Shown here in pieces: positions 42,275 through 51,543 of a DNA stretch of 64,000 nt (the stretch's first letter is position 1; each line of letters starts with the position of its first letter). A program made the translations under genes and the position numbers. The stretch covers positions 1-64,000 of the forward strand of contig DATJEU010000060.1 in assembly GCA_035496255.1 (NCBI GenBank), written 5' to 3'. The notes under the pieces are model-generated. The model was not told where the DNA came from. It did not search any database and saw only the letters and a program-made list of their open reading frames with translations. Source of the DNA: Gp6-AA40 sp035496255. Lineage in GTDB: Bacteria > Acidobacteriota > Vicinamibacteria > Vicinamibacterales > UBA2999.

Positions 42275-43447
42275 ATGAAATGGCTCCTTCCTCGATTGCT
42301 GGTGACTGTTGGCCTGCTGTCGGCCTTCGGCCCGATCGTGCGAGCGCAGGACTGGCAGGATGAGCGCGATCGCGCCCGTGCCGCAGAACTCGAGCGTCGC
42401 GCCGACGAGCGGGAGCAACGGCGTGAAGCGGAGGACACGCGGCGGGAGGAACGCCGGCAGCAGCGGGAAGGGCGCCGGCGGACGAAGGCCCACATCGTCA
42501 TCGGGCGCGATTACGTTCTGCCGGCAGGATCCAGCGTGGACGAGAGCATTCTCGTCGTCGGCGGCACGACGACAATCGAGGGCCACGTCGGCGACGACGT
42601 GGCCGTGTTCGGTGGCAACGTCAGCATCAACGGCGAGATTCAGGATGACCTGTTCGTCGCCGGCGGACACGTCAGGCTTGGTCCCAAGGCCGTCATCCAT
42701 GGCGACGTCACCACGTTTGGCGGCGGCCTCGAACGCGACGCCGCGGCTCGCGTCGACGGCGACGTCAACACCGCACATCTCGGTTGGCCGCGCTGGGCCC
42801 CGGACGACTGGGGGTTCCCCTCGCTGAATATCGGGCGCTACTGGTGGTCCGGCGCCGCTCTGGCCTTCACCGTCGGCCGATTCTTCCTCATCCTGTTCCT
42901 CTCCATCCTTGCGGTGATGGCTGCACCGCGGCTGATTCACAACATCGCGGCGCGTCTGGTCAGCGCGCCGGGCGTTTCGGCGCTGGTCGGGTTCGGTATC
43001 GAGATCTTCTCGGCGCCAGCGATCGCGATCGTCGTGATCGCGTTGATCATCACCATCGTCGGGATCGTCCTGTTGGCCGCGATCCCGTTCTTCATCGCGG
43101 CCTTCGCGCTGCTCTGGATCGCCGGCTACGCCGCAGTGGCGGCCCTTCTGGGCGCGCGGCTGCGCGGCGCCGACTGGTACGTGCACGGGCTCCGGCCGGT
43201 CGACGTCGTGCTCGGATCGTTCATGCTGAGCGGTGTGACGTTGTTCGGCCAGTTCCTGACGCTGGGACCGGAATGGATGCTGCCGTTTGCGGCGATGATG
43301 AAGGGCACGGGGTGGTTCGTCGAGTACGTCGCGTGGACCTTTGCACTTGGTGCAGCCGTGACCGCCTGGATGCAGCGGAATGGGTGGGATGGCAACATGG
43401 TGCCGCCGCCGTTGCCTACGCCGACGCCGGCGCCTTCCGCGATGTAA
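42275..43447 (+). CDS. Polymer-forming (bactofilin-like) membrane protein
   Basis: 390 residues from ATG 42275. The signal peptide ends at IVRAQ; a highly charged coiled segment (ERRADEREQRREAEDTRR) follows, then a beta-helical region with stacked turns (SILVVGGTTTIEGHVGDDVA, DDLFVAGGHVRLGPKAVIHG) like polymer-forming/bactofilin domains (about residues 72-165), and four to five membrane segments (about 190-360). It may couple a periplasmic or cytoplasmic scaffold to the membrane. It overlaps the convergent glycosyltransferase gene by 32 bases. Confidence 0.75.
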   Translation: MKWLLPRLLVTVGLLSAFGPIVRAQDWQDERDRARAAELERRADEREQRREAEDTRREERRQQREGRRRTKAHIVIGRDYVLPAGSSVDESILVVGGTTTIEGHVGDDVAVFGGNVSINGEIQDDLFVAGGHVRLGPKAVIHGDVTTFGGGLERDAAARVDGDVNTAHLGWPRWAPDDWGFPSLNIGRYWWSGAALAFTVGRFFLILFLSILAVMAAPRLIHNIAARLVSAPGVSALVGFGIEIFSAPAIAIVVIALIITIVGIVLLAAIPFFIAAFALLWIAGYAAVAALLGARLRGADWYVHGLRPVDVVLGSFMLSGVTLFGQFLTLGPEWMLPFAAMMKGTGWFVEYVAWTFALGAAVTAWMQRNGWDGNMVPPPLPTPTPAPSAM

Positions 43448-44606
43448 CCGTCGTCAGCAGCTTGTCCACACGCGCCAGCACGGTCGGCCACCGATATTCA
43501 CGTTCGACGTACGCCAGACCATTGCGGCCCAGCGCCGCACGGGCGGCCGCATCCTGACGCAAGTACGTCAGCACCTCGCTGAACTCCCGGCTCGATCGGT
43601 AATAGAGGCCGCCATTCGCCCGCTGCACCTGTCCGTGCAGCACCTTGCAGTCCGCATTCACCACCGCGGGAACGCCGTGATTCCATCCTTCGAGCAACAC
43701 CATGCTGAGACTCTCGTACGGAGACGGAATGATCAGGGCGTCAGCGTGTGCGAGCAGGGCTTCTCGCAGCGTTTCGGAAACGAATCCGAGCGAACGGATC
43801 AACGGGTGCGACGGAATCTGCATCTTCGCCGGACCGGCAAGAACCAGCGGCAGCGCATCGCTCGCCGACGCGTGCTCCTGGAAGTAGTCGAGCAGCGTCT
43901 CGCACCCCTTGTTTCGATCGATCCGGCCAAGGTAGAGGAGAAACCGTGGCGGAACGCCCTGAGCGTCGAGCACGCCGCGCCGATTGCCGGTCGGCGCTGA
44001 CGGCTCCAGACCAATGCCGATCGTGGCCGCTGGCTCGAGCCGCCGGCCGGCGCGCCTCGATACCAGCGCTCCTTCCTCCGGCGTCAGGAACAGGAAGCCG
44101 GCGGGTTGCTGGAAGTACTGTTCGAGCACGCTGAGCGCGACGGCCGGATCGTCCTCCGCCGTCGGCAGCAGAATGGCGCGGTCGGCCACCAGCGGCAGGC
44201 CAAAGAAGGATGGGTAGTAGCGGAAGGTCCAGAAGAGGACAAGGTCGTAGCTCGATCCGTGGTGCCGCAAATGATCGAGCAGCGCCGGCACAATCGGGCC
44301 GTTTTCGTGGAACCAGGCTTCCTGGCGATCGGGCGCGGCGTCGCCGTCGAACACTTCGTCGCTCAGGTCGGCGAAGTCCTTGAGCCGACGCGGCCGTTCC
44401 ACGCTGAAGCGGATCACGCGCACGCCATTGATCGCTGCCTCGCCCGGAGGCAACGCATTCGCCCAACTGACGTAGTCGCGTGCGCACGACGTGAGAACGG
44501 TGATGTCGTGGTGGGTCGAGAGCCGTTCCGCGATTTCACGGCAGTGCGCCTCGGAGCCGCCGGCGATATCGGCTCCGTACCGTTGCACGACGAAGGCGAG
44601 CTTCAC
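43416..44606 (-). CDS. GT4-family glycosyltransferase
   Basis: 396 residues. A GT-B fold: the N-terminal domain starts MKLAFVVQRYGADIAGGSE with the acceptor-side Gly loop, and the C-terminal domain has FLLYLGRIDRNKGCETLLDYF and the E(x7)E donor motif in PSPYESLSMVLLEGWNHGVP (about residues 300-319). It transfers a sugar from NDP-sugar to a surface glycan or lipid. It overlaps the coiled-coil gene upstream by four bases, a pairing often seen in polysaccharide clusters. Sugar and acceptor are not readable. Confidence 0.9.
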   Translation of the reverse strand: MKLAFVVQRYGADIAGGSEAHCREIAERLSTHHDITVLTSCARDYVSWANALPPGEAAINGVRVIRFSVERPRRLKDFADLSDEVFDGDAAPDRQEAWFHENGPIVPALLDHLRHHGSSYDLVLFWTFRYYPSFFGLPLVADRAILLPTAEDDPAVALSVLEQYFQQPAGFLFLTPEEGALVSRRAGRRLEPAATIGIGLEPSAPTGNRRGVLDAQGVPPRFLLYLGRIDRNKGCETLLDYFQEHASASDALPLVLAGPAKMQIPSHPLIRSLGFVSETLREALLAHADALIIPSPYESLSMVLLEGWNHGVPAVVNADCKVLHGQVQRANGGLYYRSSREFSEVLTYLRQDAAARAALGRNGLAYVEREYRWPTVLARVDKLLTTVTSRKAPASA

Positions 44607-45082
44607 GGCCGATCGGCCGTCGTCGAGGGTGACTGCGTCGGCTCCAGCCGCCGCACATCCTGACGCAGGCGAACGGTTTCCGCAGCGAGCTCCTGGACGC
44701 AGGCAAAGAGGACCTGGTTGACGCGCCGCTGACGCTCGAAGTTGTCGCGGCTGTATTCGAACAGCCAGCGCATGACCGGCATCAGGACACGCCGCTTGAT
44801 CGATCCAATTACCGACGCGGCGGCCGGGTCGCGATGCGACTGATATCGAATGGCCGTTTCAAGACGCCACGACGCCGGGTCACCGAGCAATTCGGGCAAG
44901 AGCGTCGCATTCGCATCACCGGCAGCGGCGGCTGCGCTCAGCAGGCGTTCGACGTCGGCGAAGACCGACGGATCGTTGAAAGCGGGCGACGCGCCCTGTT
45001 TGAGCAACTCGTCACGGAGCCGTTCCCGGACGTGCTGACGCAGTTCCGCCATTACGGCGTCGGTGCGAACCTCAGTTGTCAA
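44603..45082 (-). CDS. Helical/coiled-coil protein beside the glycosyltransferase
   Basis: 159 residues, mostly helical. It has no signal peptide. A middle segment (IRYQSHRDPAAASVIGSIKRRVLMPVMRWLFEYS, by position about residues 78-111) resembles short helical proteins that accompany glycosyl- or methyltransferases in polysaccharide loci. The C-terminal coiled coil is VQELAAETVRLRQDVRRL. It overlaps the glycosyltransferase gene by four bases and the PKD gene by 11. A role as partner of the transferase is inferred from linkage only. Confidence 0.65.
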   Translation of the reverse strand: MTTEVRTDAVMAELRQHVRERLRDELLKQGASPAFNDPSVFADVERLLSAAAAAGDANATLLPELLGDPASWRLETAIRYQSHRDPAAASVIGSIKRRVLMPVMRWLFEYSRDNFERQRRVNQVLFACVQELAAETVRLRQDVRRLEPTQSPSTTADRP

Positions 45083-45512
45083 AATCCTGCACGCCCGGGC
45101 GCACGTCGACCATCGCGCTGCCGCTGGCGACGACGCGATTCTTCTGCTTCAAGCGAAGGTTGAGCCGATAGTTGCCCGCTTGCCGATAGACGTGCTCAGC
45201 GGAGTAATGACGCTTGATCTCGCTCTTGCCGGCCTCGTACGGGGAGCAATCCTCGGAGTTGCCAGAATTGAGATCGTCGCCCCAGTCCCACTCGACGCTG
45301 GGGCAGTACAGATCCGCGAAGTCGTCCGGACCGCCCTTCAGGTCCACGCTGACGCGCACGCGTAATGGCGAGAAACCCGCCATCGGGGTGACCTTCAGCG
45401 AAACACTCGGCTTCCTGTCATCGCGCTTCTGCGCCGACAACACACCACCGAAGCCGATGGCCAGGCCGAGCACCACGGTAATCGTGCGACGCACGCAGGC
45501 GGATTGGGTCAT
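45072..45512 (-). CDS. Secreted protein with PKD-like domain
   Basis: 146 residues from ATG 45512. A signal peptide (TITVVLGLAIGFGGVLSAQ) is followed by a single PKD-like beta-sandwich: SLKVTPMAGFSPLRVRVSVDLKG, WDWGDD (the PKD WxWGD-type signature), YSAEHVYRQAGNYRLNLRL. PKD domains mediate protein or carbohydrate contacts outside the cell. Two Cys (CPSV, EDCSP) may form a disulfide. It overlaps the coiled-coil gene downstream by 11 bases. Confidence 0.75.
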   Translation of the reverse strand: MTQSACVRRTITVVLGLAIGFGGVLSAQKRDDRKPSVSLKVTPMAGFSPLRVRVSVDLKGGPDDFADLYCPSVEWDWGDDLNSGNSEDCSPYEAGKSEIKRHYSAEHVYRQAGNYRLNLRLKQKNRVVASGSAMVDVRPGVQDFDN

Positions 45513-45616
45513 GATAGGTCCCCAGGGCAGGATCCGTTCGATTCTAAGCCCGACCCCTGCGGCCGGCAAGCGACCGCGCCCACCCACGTGCCTGTCCAAC
45601 GGGAGACCTCACGCTG

Positions 45617-47176
45617 ATGCCGACTGCACACCGGACGCCCACGATTGGCGTCACCCGGCGCACGCCATTCGACACGGAGACCGATCTTGTCGTTGGTGTC
45701 CTGTTCGAAGACGACGATCCATCCAGTCTGCGGGCGCTCCACGAGGCGACCGGGGGTGAAGTCGAACGCGCCTGGCGGCGCGGCGAGTTCACCGGAAAGC
45801 TCTTCGACGTCTTCGTCACGCTGCTCGCGGCCGGGCAGACACGCGCCGTTCTGATTGGCGCCGGGCAGCGGAGGGATCTCACCACGGATCGCATCCGCCG
45901 GATGGCGATCGTGGGTGCGCTGGCAGCCCGAGGCAGGCGAGTGACGCGCGTCACCTTCGGCGGTTGGGATCGGCTGGCGGAAGCAATCCCGGTGTCGACG
46001 TCATCAGGGCCGTCCGAGAAAGCGCAGGCAGTTGCGCAGGCCTGTGCCGAAGGCGTCACGCTCGCGAATTTCGAAGGCGGCGCCTACAAGACCGACAACT
46101 CGTTACGGCCGCTGCTCGAATCGGTAGAACTCTGCCCCTTCGACGAGAGCGCTGCCCTGAACGCCGCAATCCAACGCGGGCAGGTTCTCGGTGAAGCCAG
46201 CAACATCGCGCGCGAACTGGCGAACGAGCCCGGAAACACGCTGACGCCGCGGGTGTTTGCCGAACGCGCACGAGCGATCGCCGAGCAAGCCGGCGTCGGC
46301 GTCACCGTCCTCGACGAAGACGGGATCGCCGAGTTGAAGATGGGGCTGCTGCTGGGCGTGGCGCGCGGGAGCCAGGAACCGCCGCGACTGGTCGTCCTGC
46401 ATCACGACCCGCCGCCGGCGTCCAAGGATGTCGTTCTCGGATTCGTGGGCAAGGGGATCACGTTCGACACCGGCGGCATCTCGATCAAGCCGGCCGAGAA
46501 CATGGACAAGATGAAGGACGACATGTCCGGCGGCGCCGCCGTGATCGCGGCGATGGCTGCGATCGCACGGCTCGGCGTACCGCTGCGCTGCGTCGGTGTC
46601 GTCCCGATGACCGAAAACATGCCCGGCGGCCGCGCCGTGAAACCAGGCGACGTGCTGGCCAGCGCCGAGGGCAAAACGGTTGAGATCATCAACACCGACG
46701 CGGAAGGACGACTGATTCTCGGCGACGGGTTGTGGTACGCGCGTCAGCTCGGCGTGACGCATCTGATCGATGTCGCCACGCTGACCGGAGCGTGCGTCGT
46801 TGCGCTCGGCAAGACGACGAGCGGCCTGTTCGGCGCGCCCGACCGCTGGGTTGAGGAGGTGCGACAGGCGAGTGAACGCGCCGGCGACCGTGCGTGGCCG
46901 CTGCCGACGTTCGACGACTACAAGGACCAACTGAAGAGCGAGATCGCCGATTTCACGAATACCGGCGGCCGTGCGGCCGGCGCGACGACGGCGGCGTTGT
47001 TCCTGAAGGAGTTCACCGGCACTCTGCCGTGGGTGCACATGGACATCGCGGGCACGGCATGGGCCGAGGAACCGAAGCCGTATCAGCCGAAAGGACCAAC
47101 GGGCGTTGCCGTCCGGACGCTCGTTCAGGTCGCGCTGGCCGCGGACTCGTGGGGTAAGCTGGATCTGAAGCGGTGA
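45617..47176 (+). CDS. pepA: Leucyl aminopeptidase (M17)
   Basis: 519 residues, family length. Removes N-terminal residues from peptides using two metal ions. Metal/catalytic blocks are intact: VGKGITFDTGGISIKP (Lys and Asp, about residues 276-291), MKDDMSGGAAV, and the signature NTDAEGRLILGD (about 358-369). The N-terminal ~165 residues form the macro-like domain. Preceded by GGGAGA about ten bases upstream. It overlaps the small membrane-protein gene by four bases. Confidence 0.94.
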   Translation: MPTAHRTPTIGVTRRTPFDTETDLVVGVLFEDDDPSSLRALHEATGGEVERAWRRGEFTGKLFDVFVTLLAAGQTRAVLIGAGQRRDLTTDRIRRMAIVGALAARGRRVTRVTFGGWDRLAEAIPVSTSSGPSEKAQAVAQACAEGVTLANFEGGAYKTDNSLRPLLESVELCPFDESAALNAAIQRGQVLGEASNIARELANEPGNTLTPRVFAERARAIAEQAGVGVTVLDEDGIAELKMGLLLGVARGSQEPPRLVVLHHDPPPASKDVVLGFVGKGITFDTGGISIKPAENMDKMKDDMSGGAAVIAAMAAIARLGVPLRCVGVVPMTENMPGGRAVKPGDVLASAEGKTVEIINTDAEGRLILGDGLWYARQLGVTHLIDVATLTGACVVALGKTTSGLFGAPDRWVEEVRQASERAGDRAWPLPTFDDYKDQLKSEIADFTNTGGRAAGATTAALFLKEFTGTLPWVHMDIAGTAWAEEPKPYQPKGPTGVAVRTLVQVALAADSWGKLDLKR

Positions 47177-47418
47177 TGAACTTTCTTCTGGCGCTGCAAC
47201 AGCAGCCGATCGTCATCGAGACCACGCAACAGCCGAAGCCCACACCGGAGATCTCCTACGGCGGGATGCTCCTCTCCGCGGTCGGCCTCGTCGGCGTCAT
47301 TCTCCTTGCCGCCTTCATCGTCGGCGGCCTCGTCGGCGGAGTTGTCGTGTGGCGGAAACGCCGGGCCGACGCCGTCGCCCCACCAACGGACCCGGGTCAT
47401 CAGCGGTTGAGGATTTGA
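47173..47418 (+). CDS. Small single-pass membrane protein
   Basis: 81 residues. One central membrane segment (GMLLSAVGLVGVILLAAFIVGGLVGGVVVW, by position about residues 30-59) followed by positive WRKRRAD, which predicts the C-terminus inside. The Gln/Pro-rich N-terminus would face the periplasm. It overlaps pepA by four bases (ATGA), so it is translated with it. No family recognised. Confidence 0.7.
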   Translation: MMNFLLALQQQPIVIETTQQPKPTPEISYGGMLLSAVGLVGVILLAAFIVGGLVGGVVVWRKRRADAVAPPTDPGHQRLRI

Positions 47419-47428
47419 CTCTGGCCGC

Positions 47429-49225
47429 CTATCGGGCGGCCGTGTTCTGTGCGACCGCGGGCGCCTTCTTCAGCGACTGCTGATATCGCATCACACCCTG
47501 ATATAACGCCTCGGCGATCTGCTGGCGATATTTTTCGGTCTTCAGCAGCGCGCCCTCGGCGCGGTTGGTGATGAAGGAGATTTCCGCGAGGATGCTCGGC
47601 ATCGTGGCGCCTACCAGGACCATGAACGGCGCCTGCTTGACGCCGAGGTTCCGAGTCTTATTGTTCGATGAGCGCAACTTCTCGTACATCGAGGTCTGGA
47701 TGGCTGCGGCGAAGTCGCGCGATTCGTCGAGTTTGTCGTTGAGCGCGATCGCCTTGACGATGTCGGTTACCTCGTGCATCGTCTTCGACGAGCTCGCGTT
47801 CTCGCGGGCCGCGATCCGCTGCGCCTCGGGATTCGGCGAGAGATTCAGGAAATAGGTTTCGATGCCGCGGAGCGCGGAGTTCTCGCTGGCGTTGGCGTGG
47901 ATCGACAGGAACAGGTCGGCGCCGGCGCGATTCGCGATCGCCGTCCGCTCCTGCAGCGGGATGAACGTGTCGTCGCGGCGGGTCAGCACCACTTCGATGT
48001 TCGACTGCTTCTTGAAAAGCTTTTCCAGGCGCAGCGCGATGTCGAGCGTCAGGTCTGCTTCGTCGAGGCCTCTCGCCTTCGCTCCCGGATCGTGGCCGCC
48101 GTGACCGGCATCGATCACGATCCGCGAGATCCCGAGACCCAACTGGCGTGACAGGGAGAACGATCCGGTGCTGTTCGCGGCGGCGGGTGCTGGCGGTATC
48201 TCTACCGGCGTTGCCGGCGGCATCGCGGTTTCAACGACAGTGTTGGACGCTGCCTGCACTCGTGGAGTTGCCGGTGCAACGGGCGGCGGCGCCGGAGCCG
48301 TCGACGGCGGTGCCGCGGTGCGCTTCCGCTCGAAATCGATCACGATTCGATACGGGTTGTACAGCGAATAGACGCTGTAGTGACCGGCAGTGAACGAGAG
48401 GTCGAGGACGACGCGGATGCGGCCTCCGAGCTGGCGGCCGACACGGACCTGCCTGACCAGGTCGTCAGAGTAGGTCAGCGTCGCGTCCTTCAGCTCCTCG
48501 GCCGCGCGCGTGTTCTTCAGGTCGATGAAGACGCGCGGGGGACCGTCGATCCGTTCTGCGTGAAACTCCGGTTCATGTTCCAGTTCGAGCGTGACGCGCA
48601 ACGTGTCGGGCAGAACCTCGCGGCGGATTGCGGTCAGGGTCACAGGACCGGTTGTGGCTGCCGGTGACGCAGTGGTCGTGACTGCCGGTTTGGGCGGCGC
48701 GGCCACCGGCACCCTGGCGACCTCCAGACGCGTCACCTCGGGCGGCACCTGCTTCACCAGCGAGCTGGCAGGAAAGTTGGCGGTCAGCGCCTGAAACAAG
48801 CGGATGGCGCGCGCACGATCGGAGGACTCACCGAATTGCCAGAAGGCATCAGCGGAGAGCATCGCGCCCTGCCACAGCGCGTTGTCCGAGTAACCGTTCG
48901 GCGGAAACAACCGCCAGAGATCCTCGTACGTCTTCGACAACGTTCGCATCCGCTTCAGTAGATCGGCAGCGGCGGCGCCTGATGGCGGGGAAGGATCCAG
49001 TTGCTTGCGAAGCTCGGTCTCTCGATCTTTCGCCTCCTGATACAGCTTCGCGACCTGCGACGACTGCGCGCGGACCGACACCGACAGCGCAAGCGCGACG
49101 AGCACAAGTGCGACAGTGCAGGGACGGGTCCTTAGACCTGTGCGTGCGAACGCCACGGTGGAGGGGCGGGTCTTCAGACCCGCCTCCGCGCCGAAGGCGC
49201 GGCGGAGTCTACCGAAGCTGCGCAT
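47429..49225 (-). CDS. amiC: N-acetylmuramoyl-L-alanine amidase with AMIN domain
   Basis: 598 residues from ATG 49225; GTG 49159 is an alternative giving a tidy signal peptide. Order: signal peptide, helical region (about 60-160), AMIN domain (about 195-300, LPDTLRVTLELEHEPEF), Pro/Ala linker, Amidase_3 domain (about 365-590). Zn ligands: His in IDAGHGGHDPGA, Glu in GLDEADLTLD, His in FLSIHANA, and catalytic Glu in LAEISFITN. It cleaves peptidoglycan stem peptides during division; AMIN targets it. N-terminal codons include palindromic repeats. It overlaps ftsK by 17 bases. The symbol is by function class. Confidence 0.88.
   Translation of the reverse strand: MRSFGRLRRAFGAEAGLKTRPSTVAFARTGLRTRPCTVALVLVALALSVSVRAQSSQVAKLYQEAKDRETELRKQLDPSPPSGAAAADLLKRMRTLSKTYEDLWRLFPPNGYSDNALWQGAMLSADAFWQFGESSDRARAIRLFQALTANFPASSLVKQVPPEVTRLEVARVPVAAPPKPAVTTTASPAATTGPVTLTAIRREVLPDTLRVTLELEHEPEFHAERIDGPPRVFIDLKNTRAAEELKDATLTYSDDLVRQVRVGRQLGGRIRVVLDLSFTAGHYSVYSLYNPYRIVIDFERKRTAAPPSTAPAPPPVAPATPRVQAASNTVVETAMPPATPVEIPPAPAAANSTGSFSLSRQLGLGISRIVIDAGHGGHDPGAKARGLDEADLTLDIALRLEKLFKKQSNIEVVLTRRDDTFIPLQERTAIANRAGADLFLSIHANASENSALRGIETYFLNLSPNPEAQRIAARENASSSKTMHEVTDIVKAIALNDKLDESRDFAAAIQTSMYEKLRSSNNKTRNLGVKQAPFMVLVGATMPSILAEISFITNRAEGALLKTEKYRQQIAEALYQGVMRYQQSLKKAPAVAQNTAAR
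49121..49206. repeat. TTCA-loop palindromes across the amidase N-terminus/ftsK end
   Basis: A perfect copy, GGCGGGTC (49165-49172), loop TTCA, GACCCGCC (49177-49184), is flanked by a decayed copy at about 49125-49141 (GGGTCCTTAGACC) and by CGCGCC (49187-49192)/GGCGCG (49196-49201) with loop GAA. On the minus strand they encode the GLKTRP and GLRTRP words near the amidase signal peptide. Confidence 0.75.
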
Positions 49226-51539
49226 CGACTTCCTCGAAGTACCCGCGATCCACGAGCACCTCGCGCGGCTTGCCGCCGGCACCCGGAGAGACGAGGCCTT
49301 CGGCTTCCATCATGTCGACCAGCCGCGCGGCCCGGCTGAAACCGATCCGCATCTTGCGCTGCAGGTACGAGATCGAGACCTGGCCCGTGCTGACGACGAT
49401 GCGGGCAGCCTCGTCGTACAACTCGTCCTTCTCGTACTCGATGCCGGCAGCGCCGGCCTTCTCTTCCTCGGCGGTGATGGTCTCGTCGAACACCGGCTTC
49501 CCCTGCTTCCGCAGGAAGCTGGCGACACGCGCGCTCTCTTGCTCCGAGATGTACGGGCCGTGCAGGCGCAGGCAACGCGACGATGCCGGCGGCAGGAACA
49601 GCATGTCGCCCTTGCCCAGGAGCTGTTCGGCGCCGTTGCTGTCGAGAATGGTGCGCGAGTCGGTTTTCGACGACACGCGGAACGAAATACGCGACGGCAG
49701 GTTCGCCTTGATCAGGCCGGTGATGACGTCGACCGACGGCCGCTGCGTCGCCAGGATCAGGTGAATGCCGACGGCGCGGGCCATCTGCGCGAGCCGGCAG
49801 ATCGACTCTTCGACCTCGTTACCCGCAACCATCATCAGGTCGGCGAGCTCGTCGATCACGACGACGATGAACGGCAGCGGCTTCGGCGATTCCGGATCGT
49901 CCTTGGCTCCGGTTTCCTCGAGCGCAAGCCGGATGTTGCGGTTGTACTGATCGATGTTGCGAACGCCCTCGGCGGCGAGCGTCTTGTAGCGCTCTTCCAT
50001 CTCACGCACGGCCCATCGCAGCGCGTTCGACGCCTTCTTCGGATCGACGACGACGGGGGAGAGCAGGTGCGGGATGTCTTCGTACATCCCGAGTTCGAGC
50101 CGCTTCGGATCGACCATGATCATCCGCACGTCGTCGGGCGTCGATCGATAGAGGATGCTGGTCAGCATCGAGTTCAGGCCGACCGATTTTCCCGTGCCGG
50201 TCGAGCCCGCGATCAGCAGGTGCGGCATCGTCGCCAGGTCTGCGAAATACGGCTCGCCGTGGATCGTCTTCCCAAGGGCCAGCGTCAGCTTCGACGTCGA
50301 GCGCTGGAACGAATCGGACTCCATCAGCTCACGCAGCGAGATCGTCTCGCGATTCGGGTTGGGAATCTGGATGCCGACCGTGGACTTGCCGGGAATGCGA
50401 TCGATCAGGACCGACTCGGCCTGCATGGCCAGGCAGAGGTCGTCGGCGAGGCCGGTGATCTTGCTGTATTTGACCCCGGCCTCGGGCTTGAACTCGAACG
50501 TCGTGACCACGGGGCCGGGATGAATCTGCGCCACGGAGCCTTCGACCGAGAACTCGCGGCACTTCTCCTCGAGGTTCCGAGCGGCCGCGCGCAGTTCGCG
50601 CTCGTCGATCTTCTGCTCGCCCTTCGGGGCGTCGAGGAGCGACGGCGGCGGCAGCGTGTAGGAGCCCAGCCGCCGAGGTGCCTGTGGTTTGACCGGCTCC
50701 GGCTCGGGGAGCGGAAGCGGCGGCGCGATGTCGGCGCGCTTGCGGGCCACGACCGCCGGTGCGGGTCGCGGTGCGACGTTCACCGGTTCGTCTTCCTCAT
50801 CACGCTCGTCGTCCATGTCCGGCATGATTGGCTTCGCGGCCTTGAGCGGAGGAGCATCGGCGTCCTTCGCCTTCGCCGCCGCGGCCTTGTCCTTCTTCGT
50901 GGCCTTGGCGATGACGGCTTTCCGGGCCTTCTCCTTGCGCCGCTCATCGCTCCAGCGACGGAACCAGCCCACGCCACGGGCGGAGAGGTCTCGCGACTGC
51001 TGGCTGGCGCCGGCGAACATCCGGCCGAACGAGAACTGCGTGGACATGATCACCGCCAGCATCATCAGCGTCAGCAGCACGATGATCGCGCCCGTGCGAT
51101 TCAGATAATCGGTGAAGATCCCGCCGAGCACGCCGCCGAAATAGCCGCCGGCGTCGAACGTCTTGCCGGCCACATCGGCACTGCCGACGACCAGGTTGAG
51201 GAACGCGCTGGCGCACGCGAACAGCAGGCCGCCGCCAAAGACCTTCGTGTAGACGGCGTCGGGCCGCTGACACCAGAAGTAATGCCAGCCGACGATCGAG
51301 ATCGCGGCTGGAATCAGGTAAGCGCCGTAACCTGACAACTGGAACGACAGCTCCGCGAGGAAGGCGCCGACGCGGCCCACGAAGTTTGCGGGCGGGTGCG
51401 CGGCGCCGGTGGTGAAGAACCACACGGGATCGGTCGGCTCGTAGGTCACGAGCGAAATCAGCCAGATCAGCGCCAGCGCGAAGAGCGCCACGCCGAGAAA
51501 CTCGCTGAGCCGCCGCGAGAGGGTCGATTCACGTGCCAA
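49209..51539 (-). CDS. ftsK: DNA translocase FtsK
   Basis: 776 residues. Pumps chromosomal DNA through the division septum and activates XerCD recombination at dif. Four N-terminal membrane segments (about residues 17-190) are followed by a charged linker (about 215-330), the FtsK beta/alpha motor with Walker A GSTGTGKS (about 445) and Walker B VVVIDELADLMM, and the C-terminal gamma winged-helix (DELYDEAARIVVSTGQVSIS, last ~65 residues) that reads KOPS sites. It lies four bases after rnj, and the amidase gene follows with an overlap: DNA segregation and cell-wall splitting genes are together. Confidence 0.95.
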   Translation of the reverse strand: MARESTLSRRLSEFLGVALFALALIWLISLVTYEPTDPVWFFTTGAAHPPANFVGRVGAFLAELSFQLSGYGAYLIPAAISIVGWHYFWCQRPDAVYTKVFGGGLLFACASAFLNLVVGSADVAGKTFDAGGYFGGVLGGIFTDYLNRTGAIIVLLTLMMLAVIMSTQFSFGRMFAGASQQSRDLSARGVGWFRRWSDERRKEKARKAVIAKATKKDKAAAAKAKDADAPPLKAAKPIMPDMDDERDEEDEPVNVAPRPAPAVVARKRADIAPPLPLPEPEPVKPQAPRRLGSYTLPPPSLLDAPKGEQKIDERELRAAARNLEEKCREFSVEGSVAQIHPGPVVTTFEFKPEAGVKYSKITGLADDLCLAMQAESVLIDRIPGKSTVGIQIPNPNRETISLRELMESDSFQRSTSKLTLALGKTIHGEPYFADLATMPHLLIAGSTGTGKSVGLNSMLTSILYRSTPDDVRMIMVDPKRLELGMYEDIPHLLSPVVVDPKKASNALRWAVREMEERYKTLAAEGVRNIDQYNRNIRLALEETGAKDDPESPKPLPFIVVVIDELADLMMVAGNEVEESICRLAQMARAVGIHLILATQRPSVDVITGLIKANLPSRISFRVSSKTDSRTILDSNGAEQLLGKGDMLFLPPASSRCLRLHGPYISEQESARVASFLRKQGKPVFDETITAEEEKAGAAGIEYEKDELYDEAARIVVSTGQVSISYLQRKMRIGFSRAARLVDMMEAEGLVSPGAGGKPREVLVDRGYFEEVDAQLR

Positions 51540-51543
51540 TTCT

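Noticed and set aside
49116..51335. Very long open frame on the plus strand opposite ftsK
   Set aside because: It mirrors the ftsK codons, is full of Arg/His-rich low-complexity sequence, and has no recognisable domain; a typical shadow in high-GC DNA.
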